Positions 16,637 to 24,518 are shown, numbered from the stretch's first letter. The stretch is 32,506 bases of DNA from Actinomycetota bacterium (GCA_003541285.1 DPMS01000618.1:6418-38923); one strand, 5' to 3'. The notes: a model not told the origin generated them from the letters alone. Program-made: numbers and translations.

Positions 16637-17310
16637 TTCCTTCCACTCTCTGACCGCTCGTACACAAAAAAATCAGCCCGGCCCGGCCCGGTGTTGGGTC
16701 CACCGGTCACCTGCGCCAGAGACCACTGGGGACAGTTCGCGTCTACCCAGGTGGTGAAATGCCGATGCCGCACATACGGAGCGGTACCCCGCATCACGGT
16801 GTTCGAGGAGTACACCACCACGAACCGCTCTCCGGAGTTGAACAGATGCTCCATGTAGCGCTCGAAGACTGCTTCCTCGATCAGGTGATATATCACGTCA
16901 AGGGAGATGGCCAGATCAGCGGTGAAAAGGCGGCCACGGTCCACGAAGCACACGCCATCGTAGAGGAAGAAGCTCTTGGAAGGGTCACCATCGAATTTAC
17001 GCTTGCATAGCGCGATCGCGGTCCGTGACACATCCACGCCAACGTACCGGGGATAGTCAGCCATCGACAATTGATGACCGTCCCCGCATCCGAACTCAAT
17101 CACTGACCGCACGGAGTGCTCACGGACAAAAGCATTGAGGAAGGTGGCCTTGGCCTCCCCCAGAGCGCCATAGGATCCGTGGCCGCTCGTCAAGCCCTGC
17201 GCATACCTCCGTTCCCAGAAGGACTCGGAAGAGCAGAAGGCGATCCGCTGACGCAGCATGGAGAGCCGTCGTACTCCCGGAAGCGGGCGCACAAGATCCT
17301 TGACTGTCAT
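16633..17310 (-). CDS. Class I SAM-dependent methyltransferase
   Basis: A 225-residue protein with VIEFGCGDGHQLSM (motif I), YVGVDVSRTAIALCKRKF (motif II) and ADLAISLDVIYHLIEEAVFERYM (motif IV). It closes with a basic tail. The N-terminal segment ending SFWERRYAQG..SGHGSYG resembles a small group of methyltransferases found in glycan clusters. The ATG at 17310 has an AGGAGG seven bases upstream, one of the best ribosome-binding sites in this operon. A gap of 224 bases separates it from the amidotransferase gene. Confidence 0.87.
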   Translation of the reverse strand: MTVKDLVRPLPGVRRLSMLRQRIAFCSSESFWERRYAQGLTSGHGSYGALGEAKATFLNAFVREHSVRSVIEFGCGDGHQLSMADYPRYVGVDVSRTAIALCKRKFDGDPSKSFFLYDGVCFVDRGRLFTADLAISLDVIYHLIEEAVFERYMEHLFNSGERFVVVYSSNTVMRGTAPYVRHRHFTTWVDANCPQWSLAQVTGGPNTGPGRADFFVYERSESGRK

Positions 17311-17534
17311 CCTGGTCCCTCCTGACTAACAGTGCCCACCCGCAGGATCAGGTCGGCGACAGACGGCTCCGGTGAGGTCCCCGCCCGGCCCAACACCGTC
17401 GCAGCCGGTATGTGAGCTGCCAGGTGTCACTACGCGGAGGAGTTTTACAATAACCCTGCGCTATCAGCCGACGGCACCGGCCCCCCGGGAGGCCGCAGCA
17501 GGGAAGGCGATCCTCCCGGTCCGCAGCCCCGCGG
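17311..17534. other. Intergenic gap, no gene seen
   Basis: This gap holds the AGGAGG ribosome-binding site of the methyltransferase starting at 17310. It also has a short AT-rich patch near 17440-17460, and no convincing promoter boxes or frame. None of the other minus-strand frames just past the amidotransferase stop shows the missing family C terminus. Confidence 0.5.
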
Positions 17535-19346
17535 TCAGGTGCTCGGGGGTCGCGGCACGCGTTCATGCCCGGATGCGCCGGCGCAGTGCCGCTCAACAAT
17601 GGATGCCGCGAGCGCGAAGTACCGGCCCTGGCGGAAACCCCGGCTGCCAGGCGCACGTCCCACCGCCACCCGATGGGCTGGGGCGGCAAATCCGCGCTTT
17701 GCCCGCAGCGCCACCTGCGGCGAGACGACCCGGGCCGCGAGTTCCTTGGGAAGCCACTTCGCGCGCTGCCCCCGGATCAGCACCGAATCAGGAAGTGCCA
17801 GTGACCAGCGCACCAACTCGAGGTCCAGCCATGGCACGCGAACCTCGACGCCGTGTTCCATCGATGCCCGGTCAATGTAGGCCAGGCCGAGACCGGGCAG
17901 GTATACCGCCAGTTCGAGGGCCATCACCTTGCGGAGGAACGACACGCCCGCAGGCAACGCGTCGAACACAACTCGATGCTGCCGCCAGACAGCGTCGTTG
18001 CTCGCCTCCTGCTCCGTGCAGCCAAGCACCCGCGCACGATCGGCCGCAGTACTGTACGTGCAGATCTGCATGTACGACGCGAAGGGGTCGCGCTCCGATG
18101 CTGCCCGTGCGAGCCTCGCCAAGTACTCGGCGCCAAGTCCGCTGCCGCACCGCGCGATCACCCGCTCTGCCTTCATGCCCAGCCCACCGAGGTGGAGCTG
18201 CCCAAGGATGGGGGAAATGTGATGCCGCCGATAACCAGCGAACAATTCATCACCGCCCTGTCCGCACAGCAACACCTTGAACCCGTCGCCCGCCGCCCGC
18301 CGCGAGATGGTGCGAGCGAGATCGTGAGCCGGGTCCGCGAACAGATCGCCGCTGCGCGGCGGGTCGCCGGAGGCGTCCTCCCCTGCCACGTAGGTCACCG
18401 GCGTACCGAGCAGATCGCTGAGCGCGCGCACCGTCGCCGCATCCTCCGACAGCCGCTCGCCGCCGGTGGTGCCCGCCCAGTCAATCGTGTAGGCGCGCTC
18501 GACGCTATCGCCCGCCGCCCACCATATGAGGCTGCTGTCAACGCCGCCGGACGCCATCACGGCGATGGGAACGTCGCTGAGCAGCTGCCGCCGCACCGCA
18601 TCGGTGAGCCGTGACCGCAGCTCCTCGACCGCGTCCTCCGGGTCAACCGCTGGTGGCGATTCGGTGGGATGCAATGGCTCGCAGTAACGTGACACGCTTG
18701 AGCCGTCCCGCGTCCACCGGACGACGGTGCCCGGTTCGACGCCGTGCAGGCCGGCATACGGGGTGCGCGGGTCAGGAATCCACAGAAACGACAGGAACTG
18801 GGCGAGCGCGACCAGATCGGCTCCACCGGTCGGCGCCCCCATAGCGAGCAGTGCGCCCAGCTCGGATGCGAACCATAGCTCCCCATCAGCCTCGGCGTAT
18901 ATGAGGGGTTTCACACCGAGCGGATCACGGGCGAGGAACAATTCGCCGGTCACGGCGTCGAGCACCGCTACGGCAAAGATGCCATTGAGGAGTTGGAGGG
19001 CAGAAGGTCCCTCCATTTCCCACAAGTGGAGGATCACCTCACCGTCCATGGCTGAGCGGAACCGGTGACCGGCTCGTTCGCAGATACCCCGGAGCGCGGG
19101 CGAGTTGTAGATCTCACCGTTGAACACCATGGTGAACCGGCCATCTTCGCTGCTCATCGGCTGCTGGCCGGCGTCGGACAGGTCGAGGATGGCTAGGCGC
19201 GCGAACGCTAGATCGGCCACCACGCTGCCCGTCGTGCGGCGCTCGGTGCGCTGTGCGTCAGGCCCTCGATGCCGGAGGGCATCGAGCACGCCATCCGCAA
19301 GGGGCGCGACGACGCGGCCCCCAACGTGACCTGCGATTCCGCACAT
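17535..19346 (-). CDS. asnB: Asparagine synthase-like glutamine-dependent amidotransferase
   Basis: A 603-residue class II glutamine amidotransferase/ATP pyrophosphatase fusion. Starting at the ATG at 19346 puts the nucleophilic Cys at position 2 (MCGIAG), as required; an AAGGAG lies seven bases upstream, so the GTG at 19352 is rejected. The glutaminase half has RHRGPDA, FNGEIYN (about 75-81) and ARDPLGVKPL. The synthetase half has the PP-loop SGGVDSS (266-272), GQGGDELFAGY (362-372) and DRASMEHGVEVRVPWLD. After KRGFAAP the last 45 or so residues lack the usual L-W-x-L-x-x-L-E-x-W ending, so the C terminus may be altered. In glycan loci such enzymes can amidate uronic acids; with the uronate genes at 22,981-25,835 that is a plausible role, but free asparagine synthesis is possible. 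Confidence 0.92.
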   Translation of the reverse strand: MCGIAGHVGGRVVAPLADGVLDALRHRGPDAQRTERRTTGSVVADLAFARLAILDLSDAGQQPMSSEDGRFTMVFNGEIYNSPALRGICERAGHRFRSAMDGEVILHLWEMEGPSALQLLNGIFAVAVLDAVTGELFLARDPLGVKPLIYAEADGELWFASELGALLAMGAPTGGADLVALAQFLSFLWIPDPRTPYAGLHGVEPGTVVRWTRDGSSVSRYCEPLHPTESPPAVDPEDAVEELRSRLTDAVRRQLLSDVPIAVMASGGVDSSLIWWAAGDSVERAYTIDWAGTTGGERLSEDAATVRALSDLLGTPVTYVAGEDASGDPPRSGDLFADPAHDLARTISRRAAGDGFKVLLCGQGGDELFAGYRRHHISPILGQLHLGGLGMKAERVIARCGSGLGAEYLARLARAASERDPFASYMQICTYSTAADRARVLGCTEQEASNDAVWRQHRVVFDALPAGVSFLRKVMALELAVYLPGLGLAYIDRASMEHGVEVRVPWLDLELVRWSLALPDSVLIRGQRAKWLPKELAARVVSPQVALRAKRGFAAPAHRVAVGRAPGSRGFRQGRYFALAASIVERHCAGASGHERVPRPPST

Positions 19347-19545
19347 CGCCACGCTCCTTGGTAATCGAGCCGCTCGACGATACTTCGAGCTATTTGATAG
19401 TTACCATACGTAGTCACAATGCGGTTACCCCACACGTGCCCAGGCAGTGCAGGCGGCCAGGCGAGGACCAGCCTTGGGCGGTGCGGTTGGGCGCGGCCCC
19501 GACAAAGCCGGCGTGGAGTGTTCCCGGTCCCGGGTGGGTACCCTC
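19347..19545. promoter_or_regulatory. Divergent intergenic region with likely back-to-back promoters
   Basis: This 199-base region separates divergent genes (amidotransferase leftward, methyltransferase rightward). Its left part (about 19,380-19,430) is much more AT-rich than its surroundings, as expected of promoters. On the minus strand TTGTGA near 19,420 could be a -35 box. An inverted repeat GCTCGA/TCGAGC lies at 19372-19377 and 19385-19390, a possible operator. No box pair is convincing enough to name. Confidence 0.4.
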
Positions 19546-20358
19546 ATGGGCGTGCCTGATCTGAAGGCTGAGGTCCTTAAGTTCTGGGACGTGGCGTCGT
19601 GCGGCGAGGTCTACGCGGAAGGTCTCAGCGCCGAGCAGCGCTTGCGCAGCCAGGCAGAAGCGCGTTACCGCCTCGAGCCTTACATCCGCAGCTTCGCCCG
19701 GTTTCAGGATGGGACCGGCAGGGACGTCCTCGAGATAGGCGTCGGCATGGGAGCCGATCACCTGGAGTGGGCCAGAAGCAGACCACGCCGTCTGGCTGGC
19801 GTGGACCTGACCCCCCGCGCGGTCAGCTGGACGACTCGGCGTCTCGCGACCTCCGGGTTCGCCTCCGAGGTGAGGGCGGGGGATGCCGAGAACCTTCCCT
19901 TCGCGGATGGCTCCTTCGACATCGTTTACTCCTGGGGCGTCCTCCATCACTCACCTGACACGCCGCAGGCTTTTCGCGAAGCCCACCGTGTACTTCGGCC
20001 AGGTGGCACTCTGCGGGCGATGATCTACCACCGGCCGTCGATAGTCGGGCTGATGCTATGGGCTCGCTACGGCCTCGCCGCGGGGCATCCTGCCCGCAGC
20101 CTGTCGGACGTTTATGCCTGCCACCTGGAGTCCCCGGGCACCAAGGGGTACACCCTGGCCGAGGCCCGCCGATTGGTCGAGCCGTTCAGCGCCTGCGGGA
20201 TCCGGAGCGCGGTCAGCTTCGGTGACCTTCTCCTGGGCGAGGTGGGCCAGCGGCACACCAGCCGTGCACTCGCGATTGCCAAGCGGTTCTGGCCGCGGCC
20301 ATTGATCCGCAGGTTGCCGTCGCTTGGATTGTTGCTCCTGATCGAGGCCTGGAAGTAG
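19546..20358 (+). CDS. Class I SAM-dependent methyltransferase
   Basis: A 270-residue methyltransferase of the Methyltransf_11 type: VLEIGVGMGADHLEWAR (motif I; GVGMG replaces the common GCGxG), LAGVDLTPRAVSWTTRRL (motif II), AENLPFADGSFDIVYSWGVLHHSPD (motifs III/IV; read as two overlapping segments) and LRPGGTLRAMIYHRPS (motif V). The frame is open from 19447, but that upstream part is basic and without pattern, so the ATG at 19546 is preferred. It stands alone on the plus strand, divergent from the amidotransferase operon, with a hairpin about 90 bases after its stop. Confidence 0.88.
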   Translation: MGVPDLKAEVLKFWDVASCGEVYAEGLSAEQRLRSQAEARYRLEPYIRSFARFQDGTGRDVLEIGVGMGADHLEWARSRPRRLAGVDLTPRAVSWTTRRLATSGFASEVRAGDAENLPFADGSFDIVYSWGVLHHSPDTPQAFREAHRVLRPGGTLRAMIYHRPSIVGLMLWARYGLAAGHPARSLSDVYACHLESPGTKGYTLAEARRLVEPFSACGIRSAVSFGDLLLGEVGQRHTSRALAIAKRFWPRPLIRRLPSLGLLLLIEAWK

Positions 20359-20629
20359 CTGTCACCGCCAGAGTGCCAGCAGTATTCGGTCCTAACCTCT
20401 GACTGGATCCGCACTCCAGCACCATGCCTGGGCGAGTCGCCCCACTTATGCCGACCCAGCCACCATCGTGCTGGGTTGGATAGGCTTGCGCTATCCTGAC
20501 AAGCGTAGCGTCATTACATGCAAATGTGGACGCGATGTCTAGAATACTGGATTCCTGAGAACTAAAGGAGCCGCATTCCCTCACTCGGATGGGTTCAGTA
20601 CGGCTCCCGAAGTGGGTAGGTTACCGCCC
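20359..20629. promoter_or_regulatory. Intergenic region with probable promoter and leader of the rmlA operon
   Basis: The 271 bases contain no gene. The first part holds a terminator-like hairpin (20451-20479). The stretch 20,490-20,565 is AT-rich and includes TAGAAT near 20540, a fair -10 box, without a clear -35. A possible leader structure follows: GGAGCCG at 20567-20573 can pair with CGGCTCC at 20601-20607 across a 27-base loop. The rmlA ribosome-binding site GGGTAGG precedes the ATG at 20630 by about nine bases. Confidence 0.4.
20451..20479 (+). terminator. Hairpin terminator candidate after the methyltransferase gene
   Basis: CCGACCCAGC (20451-20460) pairs with GCTGGGTTGG (20470-20479) in ten pairs including one G-U, with a nine-base loop. 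No T-run follows; many actinomycete terminators lack one. Position fits termination of the upstream methyltransferase transcript ahead of the rmlA promoter. Confidence 0.5.
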
Positions 20630-21697
20630 ATGAAGGCCTTGGTCCTGGCGGGTGGTGCGGGGAACCGTTTGCGCCCGATAACACACACTTCGGCGAAACA
20701 GCTTCTTCCGGTTGGCAACAAGCCGGTCCTCTTCTACGGCCTGGAGGCGATCCGGGACACGGATATCACTGAAGTCGGGATCGTGGTGGGCGCCACGGCC
20801 CCGGCGATTCAGGCTGCGGTAGGTGGTGGCGAGGCCTTTGGCCTCGACGTCTCCTACCTTCGACAGGAGTCCCCGCTCGGGCTTGCCGACGCGGTGCTGG
20901 TGTCACAGGATTTCCTCGGTGACGATGATTTCGTCATGTATCTCGGGGATATCTTCATGCTCGGGGGCATTAGGCAGCTGGTGGAAGACTTCCAGGGCCA
21001 TCGCCCGGCCGCGCAGCTACTCGTGGCCAGTGTGCCAGACCCTCGCGCCTTTGGTGTGCCTGAACTCGATGCCGACGGCCGGGTCGTCGGCATCGAAGAG
21101 AAACCTCGTCAGCCGAAGAGCGACCGGGCAGTTACCGGCGTCTATCTCTTCGCGCCCGCTGTTCATGACGCTGTGGCGCAGCTCACTCCATCGTCACGCG
21201 GAGAATACGAGATCAGCGACGCGGTGCAGTGGCTCATCGACAAAGGGCAGGCGGTGCGATCGACCCCCTTCACCGGCCGCTGGAAAGACACCGGCAGTGC
21301 CGCCGACCTCCTCGACGCCAACCGCATGCTGCTGGAGCGACTGGAACCGCAGCAGCGGGGCGTGGTGGACGCCGCCAGCGAACTCATCGGCCCAGTGCAG
21401 ATCGACGACAACGCTCAGATCAGCGGCTCACGCATCGTGGGCCCCGCCGTCATCGGCGCGGGGGCGCGGGTGACCGACTCCTACGTTGGCCCGTTCACCT
21501 CTGTGGCGCCGACCTGCGTCATCGCCAACAGCGAGGTCGAGTACTCCATCGTCCTTCGCGGCGCCTCCATTCACGGTGTCCGGCGAATCGCGGCGTCGCT
21601 CATCGGCCACGACGTCGAGGTGACCCCCGCGTCAAGGGTTTCCAGGACGCACCGGCTGCTCCTCGGAGATCACAGCAAGGTTCAGATCAGCTGCTGA
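20630..21697 (+). CDS. rmlA: Glucose-1-phosphate thymidylyltransferase, long (StrD-like) form
   Basis: Converts dTTP and glucose-1-phosphate to dTDP-glucose. At 355 residues it is the long form typical of actinomycetes. The N-terminal nucleotidyltransferase domain has LAGGAGNRLRPITHTSAKQL (residues 6-25, with the phosphate-binding Gly/Arg), NKPVLFYGLEAI, QESPLGLADAV, YLGDIFML and EEKPRQPKSD. The second domain, from about residue 240, has repeated hexad-like segments (IDDNAQISGSRIVGPAVIGA) of a left-handed beta-helix. The ATG at 20630 begins MKALVLAGG, and the earlier GTG at 20612 adds nothing family-like. It is the first gene of the plus-strand sugar-nucleotide operon, followed by rmlB. Confidence 0.93.
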   Translation: MKALVLAGGAGNRLRPITHTSAKQLLPVGNKPVLFYGLEAIRDTDITEVGIVVGATAPAIQAAVGGGEAFGLDVSYLRQESPLGLADAVLVSQDFLGDDDFVMYLGDIFMLGGIRQLVEDFQGHRPAAQLLVASVPDPRAFGVPELDADGRVVGIEEKPRQPKSDRAVTGVYLFAPAVHDAVAQLTPSSRGEYEISDAVQWLIDKGQAVRSTPFTGRWKDTGSAADLLDANRMLLERLEPQQRGVVDAASELIGPVQIDDNAQISGSRIVGPAVIGAGARVTDSYVGPFTSVAPTCVIANSEVEYSIVLRGASIHGVRRIAASLIGHDVEVTPASRVSRTHRLLLGDHSKVQISC

Positions 21698-21724
21698 ATA
21701 CGGGCACCAAGCCACTGCCGGGAT

Positions 21725-21760
21725 TTCGATCATGCGTGCTGATTCGATCATGCGTGCTGA
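21725..21760 (+). repeat. Perfect 18-bp tandem duplication in the rmlA-rmlB gap
   Basis: TTCGATCATGCGTGCTGA is present at 21725-21742 and again at 21743-21760 without a mismatch. It lies in the 127-base spacer between the rmlA stop and the rmlB ATG at 21825. Each copy contains an ATG, and the frame of rmlB is open through it. The rest of the spacer shows only purine-rich GAGGAGAGGGAGGGAGG just after the repeat. Confidence 0.95.
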
Positions 21761-21824
21761 GGAGAGGGAGGGAGGCAGGCGGCGTCCCCGGTCGTGCCGG
21801 GACTCTCCGGACGCCACCGCTGGT

Positions 21825-22868
21825 ATGAGGATAATGGTAACCGGCGGGGCCGGATTCATCGGCTCGCACTATGTCCGAACGCTGCTGGCCGGAGGCTACG
21901 GCCACGCCGAGGATGCTCGCGTCACAGTGCTGGACAAGCTGACCTACGCAGGTAATCTGGCGAATCTGGAGCCGGCGTCGAGCGATCCGCGGCTGATGTT
22001 CGTGCAGGGCGACATCTCCGATAGCGCACTTCTGGCGTCGGTGCTGCCCGGTCACGACGTCGTTGTCAACTTTGCCGCCGAGACCCACGTCGACAGGTCG
22101 ATCGCGGACGCATCGGCATTTATCAGCGCAAATGTCACAGGGGTGCAAAAACTACTCCAAGCATGCCTCGCCGCACGTGTGCAGCGCGTGATCCAAGTCT
22201 CTACCGACGAGGTCTATGGCAGCGTGACGTCCGGATCATGGAAAGAAGACGCGCAACTTGACCCCAGTTCCCCCTATGCCGCGGCAAAGGCAGCCGGAGA
22301 TCTCGTGGCACGCGCCTACGCCCGGACCTACGGGCTCGACGTATGCATCACCCGCTGCTGCAATAACTACGGTCCATACCAATTTCCCGAGAAAATTATC
22401 CCCCTCTTCATTACCAACCTGCTCGACGGGATAAAGCTGCCCTTGTACGGAGATGGTGGCAACGTCCGGAGCTGGGTCCACGTGGATGACCATTGCTGGG
22501 GTATTCAGCTGGTCCTGGAACGCGGCAAGCCGAATCGGATCTATCATATCGGCGGCGACACGGAACTGACCAACACCCAGCTGACCAAGGCTCTGCTTGA
22601 ATTCTTCGGCGCCGACTGGGACGTGGTCGTTCCCGTCAATGACCGGAAGGGCCATGACCGCCGCTACTCGCTGGATGACTCAGCAATCCGCGCACTTGGC
22701 TACGCCCCTCGCATCCCATTCTGCGAGGGTCTCAAGACCACCGTGCGGTGGTACGACGATAACCGCCACTGGTGGGAACCGCTGAAACGGTCGCAACATG
22801 CGACGCCAGACCCGGCACAGCAGGACCGTGCTGCGCTGACAGCCAGCGCGGGTGCAGGGTATGGCTGA
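21825..22868 (+). CDS. rmlB: dTDP-glucose 4,6-dehydratase
   Basis: Extended SDR of 347 residues that converts dTDP-glucose to dTDP-4-keto-6-deoxyglucose with bound NAD. The Rossmann motif TGGAGFIGS lies at residues 6-14. The catalytic triad is visible: Thr127-Asp128-Glu129 in STDEVYGS, and Tyr151-x3-Lys155 in SPYAAAKAAGD. CNNYGPYQFPEKIIPL is the RmlB substrate-binding signature, and NRIYHIGG closes the core. The ATG at 21825 is used because it begins the canonical N terminus; the open frame upstream to 21732 crosses the tandem repeat. It works directly after RmlA; no RmlC or RmlD is present here, so the keto intermediate must go elsewhere. Confidence 0.95.
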   Translation: MRIMVTGGAGFIGSHYVRTLLAGGYGHAEDARVTVLDKLTYAGNLANLEPASSDPRLMFVQGDISDSALLASVLPGHDVVVNFAAETHVDRSIADASAFISANVTGVQKLLQACLAARVQRVIQVSTDEVYGSVTSGSWKEDAQLDPSSPYAAAKAAGDLVARAYARTYGLDVCITRCCNNYGPYQFPEKIIPLFITNLLDGIKLPLYGDGGNVRSWVHVDDHCWGIQLVLERGKPNRIYHIGGDTELTNTQLTKALLEFFGADWDVVVPVNDRKGHDRRYSLDDSAIRALGYAPRIPFCEGLKTTVRWYDDNRHWWEPLKRSQHATPDPAQQDRAALTASAGAGYG

Positions 22869-22980
22869 TGACACCCGCGCGCATGCTCGCCGATTCAGCA
22901 CGCAGGGACCTCGCTGACACGGACCACTGGCTTGATACCGCGGGTCACGGTGGCCCGCCGTCTGGATCTGAGGGGGAGCG

Positions 22981-24375
22981 GTGCGAGTCGTCTGCGTAGC
23001 CGGGGCCCGGCCTAACTTCGTGAAGGTCAAGCCGGTGATGGATGCGCTGGAGGAAGGCGGCGCAGAGGTTCTCCTCGTCCACACCGGCCAGCACTATGAC
23101 CCGGTGATGAGCGATATCTTCTTCGAAGATCTCGGCCTCCGGCGGCCCGACTATTTCCTGGGCGCCGGCTCCGGGAGCCATGCCATCCAAACATGCAGGG
23201 TGATGACCGCCTTCGAGCCATTGATTGGGCAACTGGCAGCGGACGTTGTCGTCGTTGTGGGTGATGTGAACTCCACGCTCGCCTGCGCGCTGGTCACGGC
23301 GAAGTCCGGCGTGCTGCTCGCGCATGTGGAGGCGGGGCTGCGCAGTGGAGACTGGTCAATGCCCGAAGAAGTCAACCGCATCGTCACCGACCGGGTGAGC
23401 GACTACCTCTTCGCCCCTTCGCCCGACACAGTTGCGAACCTGCAGGCCGAGGGGTACCGGAACGGCCAGATCCACCTCGTGGGCAATGTCATGGTCGATA
23501 CCTTGCTGACGAACCTCGGCCGTGCCACCAGCCGTGACATCGTCAGCCAACTCGGGCTCGAGCCAGGCCAGTACGGCCTGGTCACCCTCCACCGTCCGGC
23601 GAACGTGGACAACCCATCGGTGCTGGGAAGCCTGCTGCCCGCCCTGGCTGAGATCGCAGGCCTCTGCCCGCTGGTACTGCCGGCCCACCCCAGGGCAGCA
23701 GGCAGGCTGCGCGGTGCGGGCCTCCCCAGCGGGGTCAGGATCATCCCCCCGGCCGGCTATCTCGACTTCGTGGCCCTGGAGGCGTCGGCACGGCTCGTGC
23801 TCACCGACTCTGGCGGCGTGCAGGAGGAAACCACCGTGCTCGGTGTGCCGTGCCTCACCCTCCGTGACAACACCGAGCGCCCGATAACCCTCACCGAGGG
23901 CACGAACCGGCTGGTAGGACGCGACCCGGCCCGCATTGTCGCGGCCGTGCGCGAGGTGCTCGCCTGCCCGCCTCCCGCGCGCGCGCCTGCCCTGTGGGAC
24001 GGCCGCGCCAGTCAGCGGATTGCTGCCGCGCTGTTCGGCGACATAGGCGATGGGGAGCGGCTGCGACGACCGGCATCCCAGCCGATCCTGGCAAGGCACT
24101 CCTCGCCTCGGCCCCAGCCGGGGACCGCTGACCGGGCCGTCCACGTAGCGGGTCAGCGCGCGGCCCCATCCCGGTTACTGGACCTGCTGCGCCAGACCTC
24201 CCGCATGCCCGCGGGGACAGCGGCTTGCGCCGCCCGGGACACCACCATGGCCACTGCTCAGTCGAGGACCTCGTGCACGCTGCGGATCTGGCTCACTATG
24301 ATCTCTACTACACGCTACGTAATCGAAATGCTGCACGATGTAATTCCTGTGCGCCGCGGGGCACCAGCGGCATAA
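22981..24375 (+). CDS. wecB: UDP-N-acetylglucosamine 2-epimerase (non-hydrolysing), with C-terminal extension
   Basis: Interconverts UDP-GlcNAc and UDP-ManNAc in the cytoplasm. The GT-B-like fold shows GARPNFVKVKP (residues 8-18), HTGQHYD, GDVNST (94-99), HVEAGLRS (115-122), MPEEVNRIVTD (127-137), LHRPANVD, TDSGGVQEE and RDNTERPIT, so all catalytic signatures are intact. The family normally ends near the segment WDGRASQRIAAALFG (about residue 350). This frame continues roughly 100 residues more in a Ser/Thr/Arg-rich tail that looks like translated spacer, finishing at 24375. Start GTG at 22981 follows AGGGGGAG. With the dehydrogenase downstream it can feed UDP-ManNAc uronate synthesis. Confidence 0.93.
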   Translation: MRVVCVAGARPNFVKVKPVMDALEEGGAEVLLVHTGQHYDPVMSDIFFEDLGLRRPDYFLGAGSGSHAIQTCRVMTAFEPLIGQLAADVVVVVGDVNSTLACALVTAKSGVLLAHVEAGLRSGDWSMPEEVNRIVTDRVSDYLFAPSPDTVANLQAEGYRNGQIHLVGNVMVDTLLTNLGRATSRDIVSQLGLEPGQYGLVTLHRPANVDNPSVLGSLLPALAEIAGLCPLVLPAHPRAAGRLRGAGLPSGVRIIPPAGYLDFVALEASARLVLTDSGGVQEETTVLGVPCLTLRDNTERPITLTEGTNRLVGRDPARIVAAVREVLACPPPARAPALWDGRASQRIAAALFGDIGDGERLRRPASQPILARHSSPRPQPGTADRAVHVAGQRAAPSRLLDLLRQTSRMPAGTAACAARDTTMATAQSRTSCTLRIWLTMISTTRYVIEMLHDVIPVRRGAPAA

Positions 24376-24378
24376 GCC

Positions 24379-24461
24379 GGGGGGCAGTGAAGCGTGCGGA
24401 ACCCGGGGCGCCGGAGGCGCTGGCACCTGCCTGTTGACGACGCACGCTCCGTCAGCCCCCC
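24379..24461 (+). promoter_or_regulatory. Large imperfect stem-loop between epimerase and dehydrogenase genes
   Basis: Starting three bases after the epimerase stop, GGGGGGC (24379-24385) can pair with GCCCCCC (24455-24461) and AGCGTGCG (24391-24398) with CGCACGCT (24441-24448). TGA/TCA pairs lie between them and two small bulges interrupt the stem: about 18 pairs in all. The apical part contains a further small hairpin. No T-run follows. It may terminate or attenuate transcription, or be a folded leader of the dehydrogenase mRNA that starts at 24519. Confidence 0.5.
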
Positions 24462-24518
24462 ACCATTGCCGCGGGACCCGTCCGGTCGGGTGCGGCGTTA
24501 TGTCAAGGGGGGACAGAA

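Noticed and set aside
17372..18280. A 302-codon plus-strand frame across the amidotransferase gene
   Set aside because: Pro/Arg-rich composition without domains, overlapping an intact asnB-type gene with all motifs.
21725..21760. Start of a CRISPR-like or attachment-site repeat
   Set aside because: Only two directly abutting copies with no spacers, no cas genes, no tRNA and no integrase.
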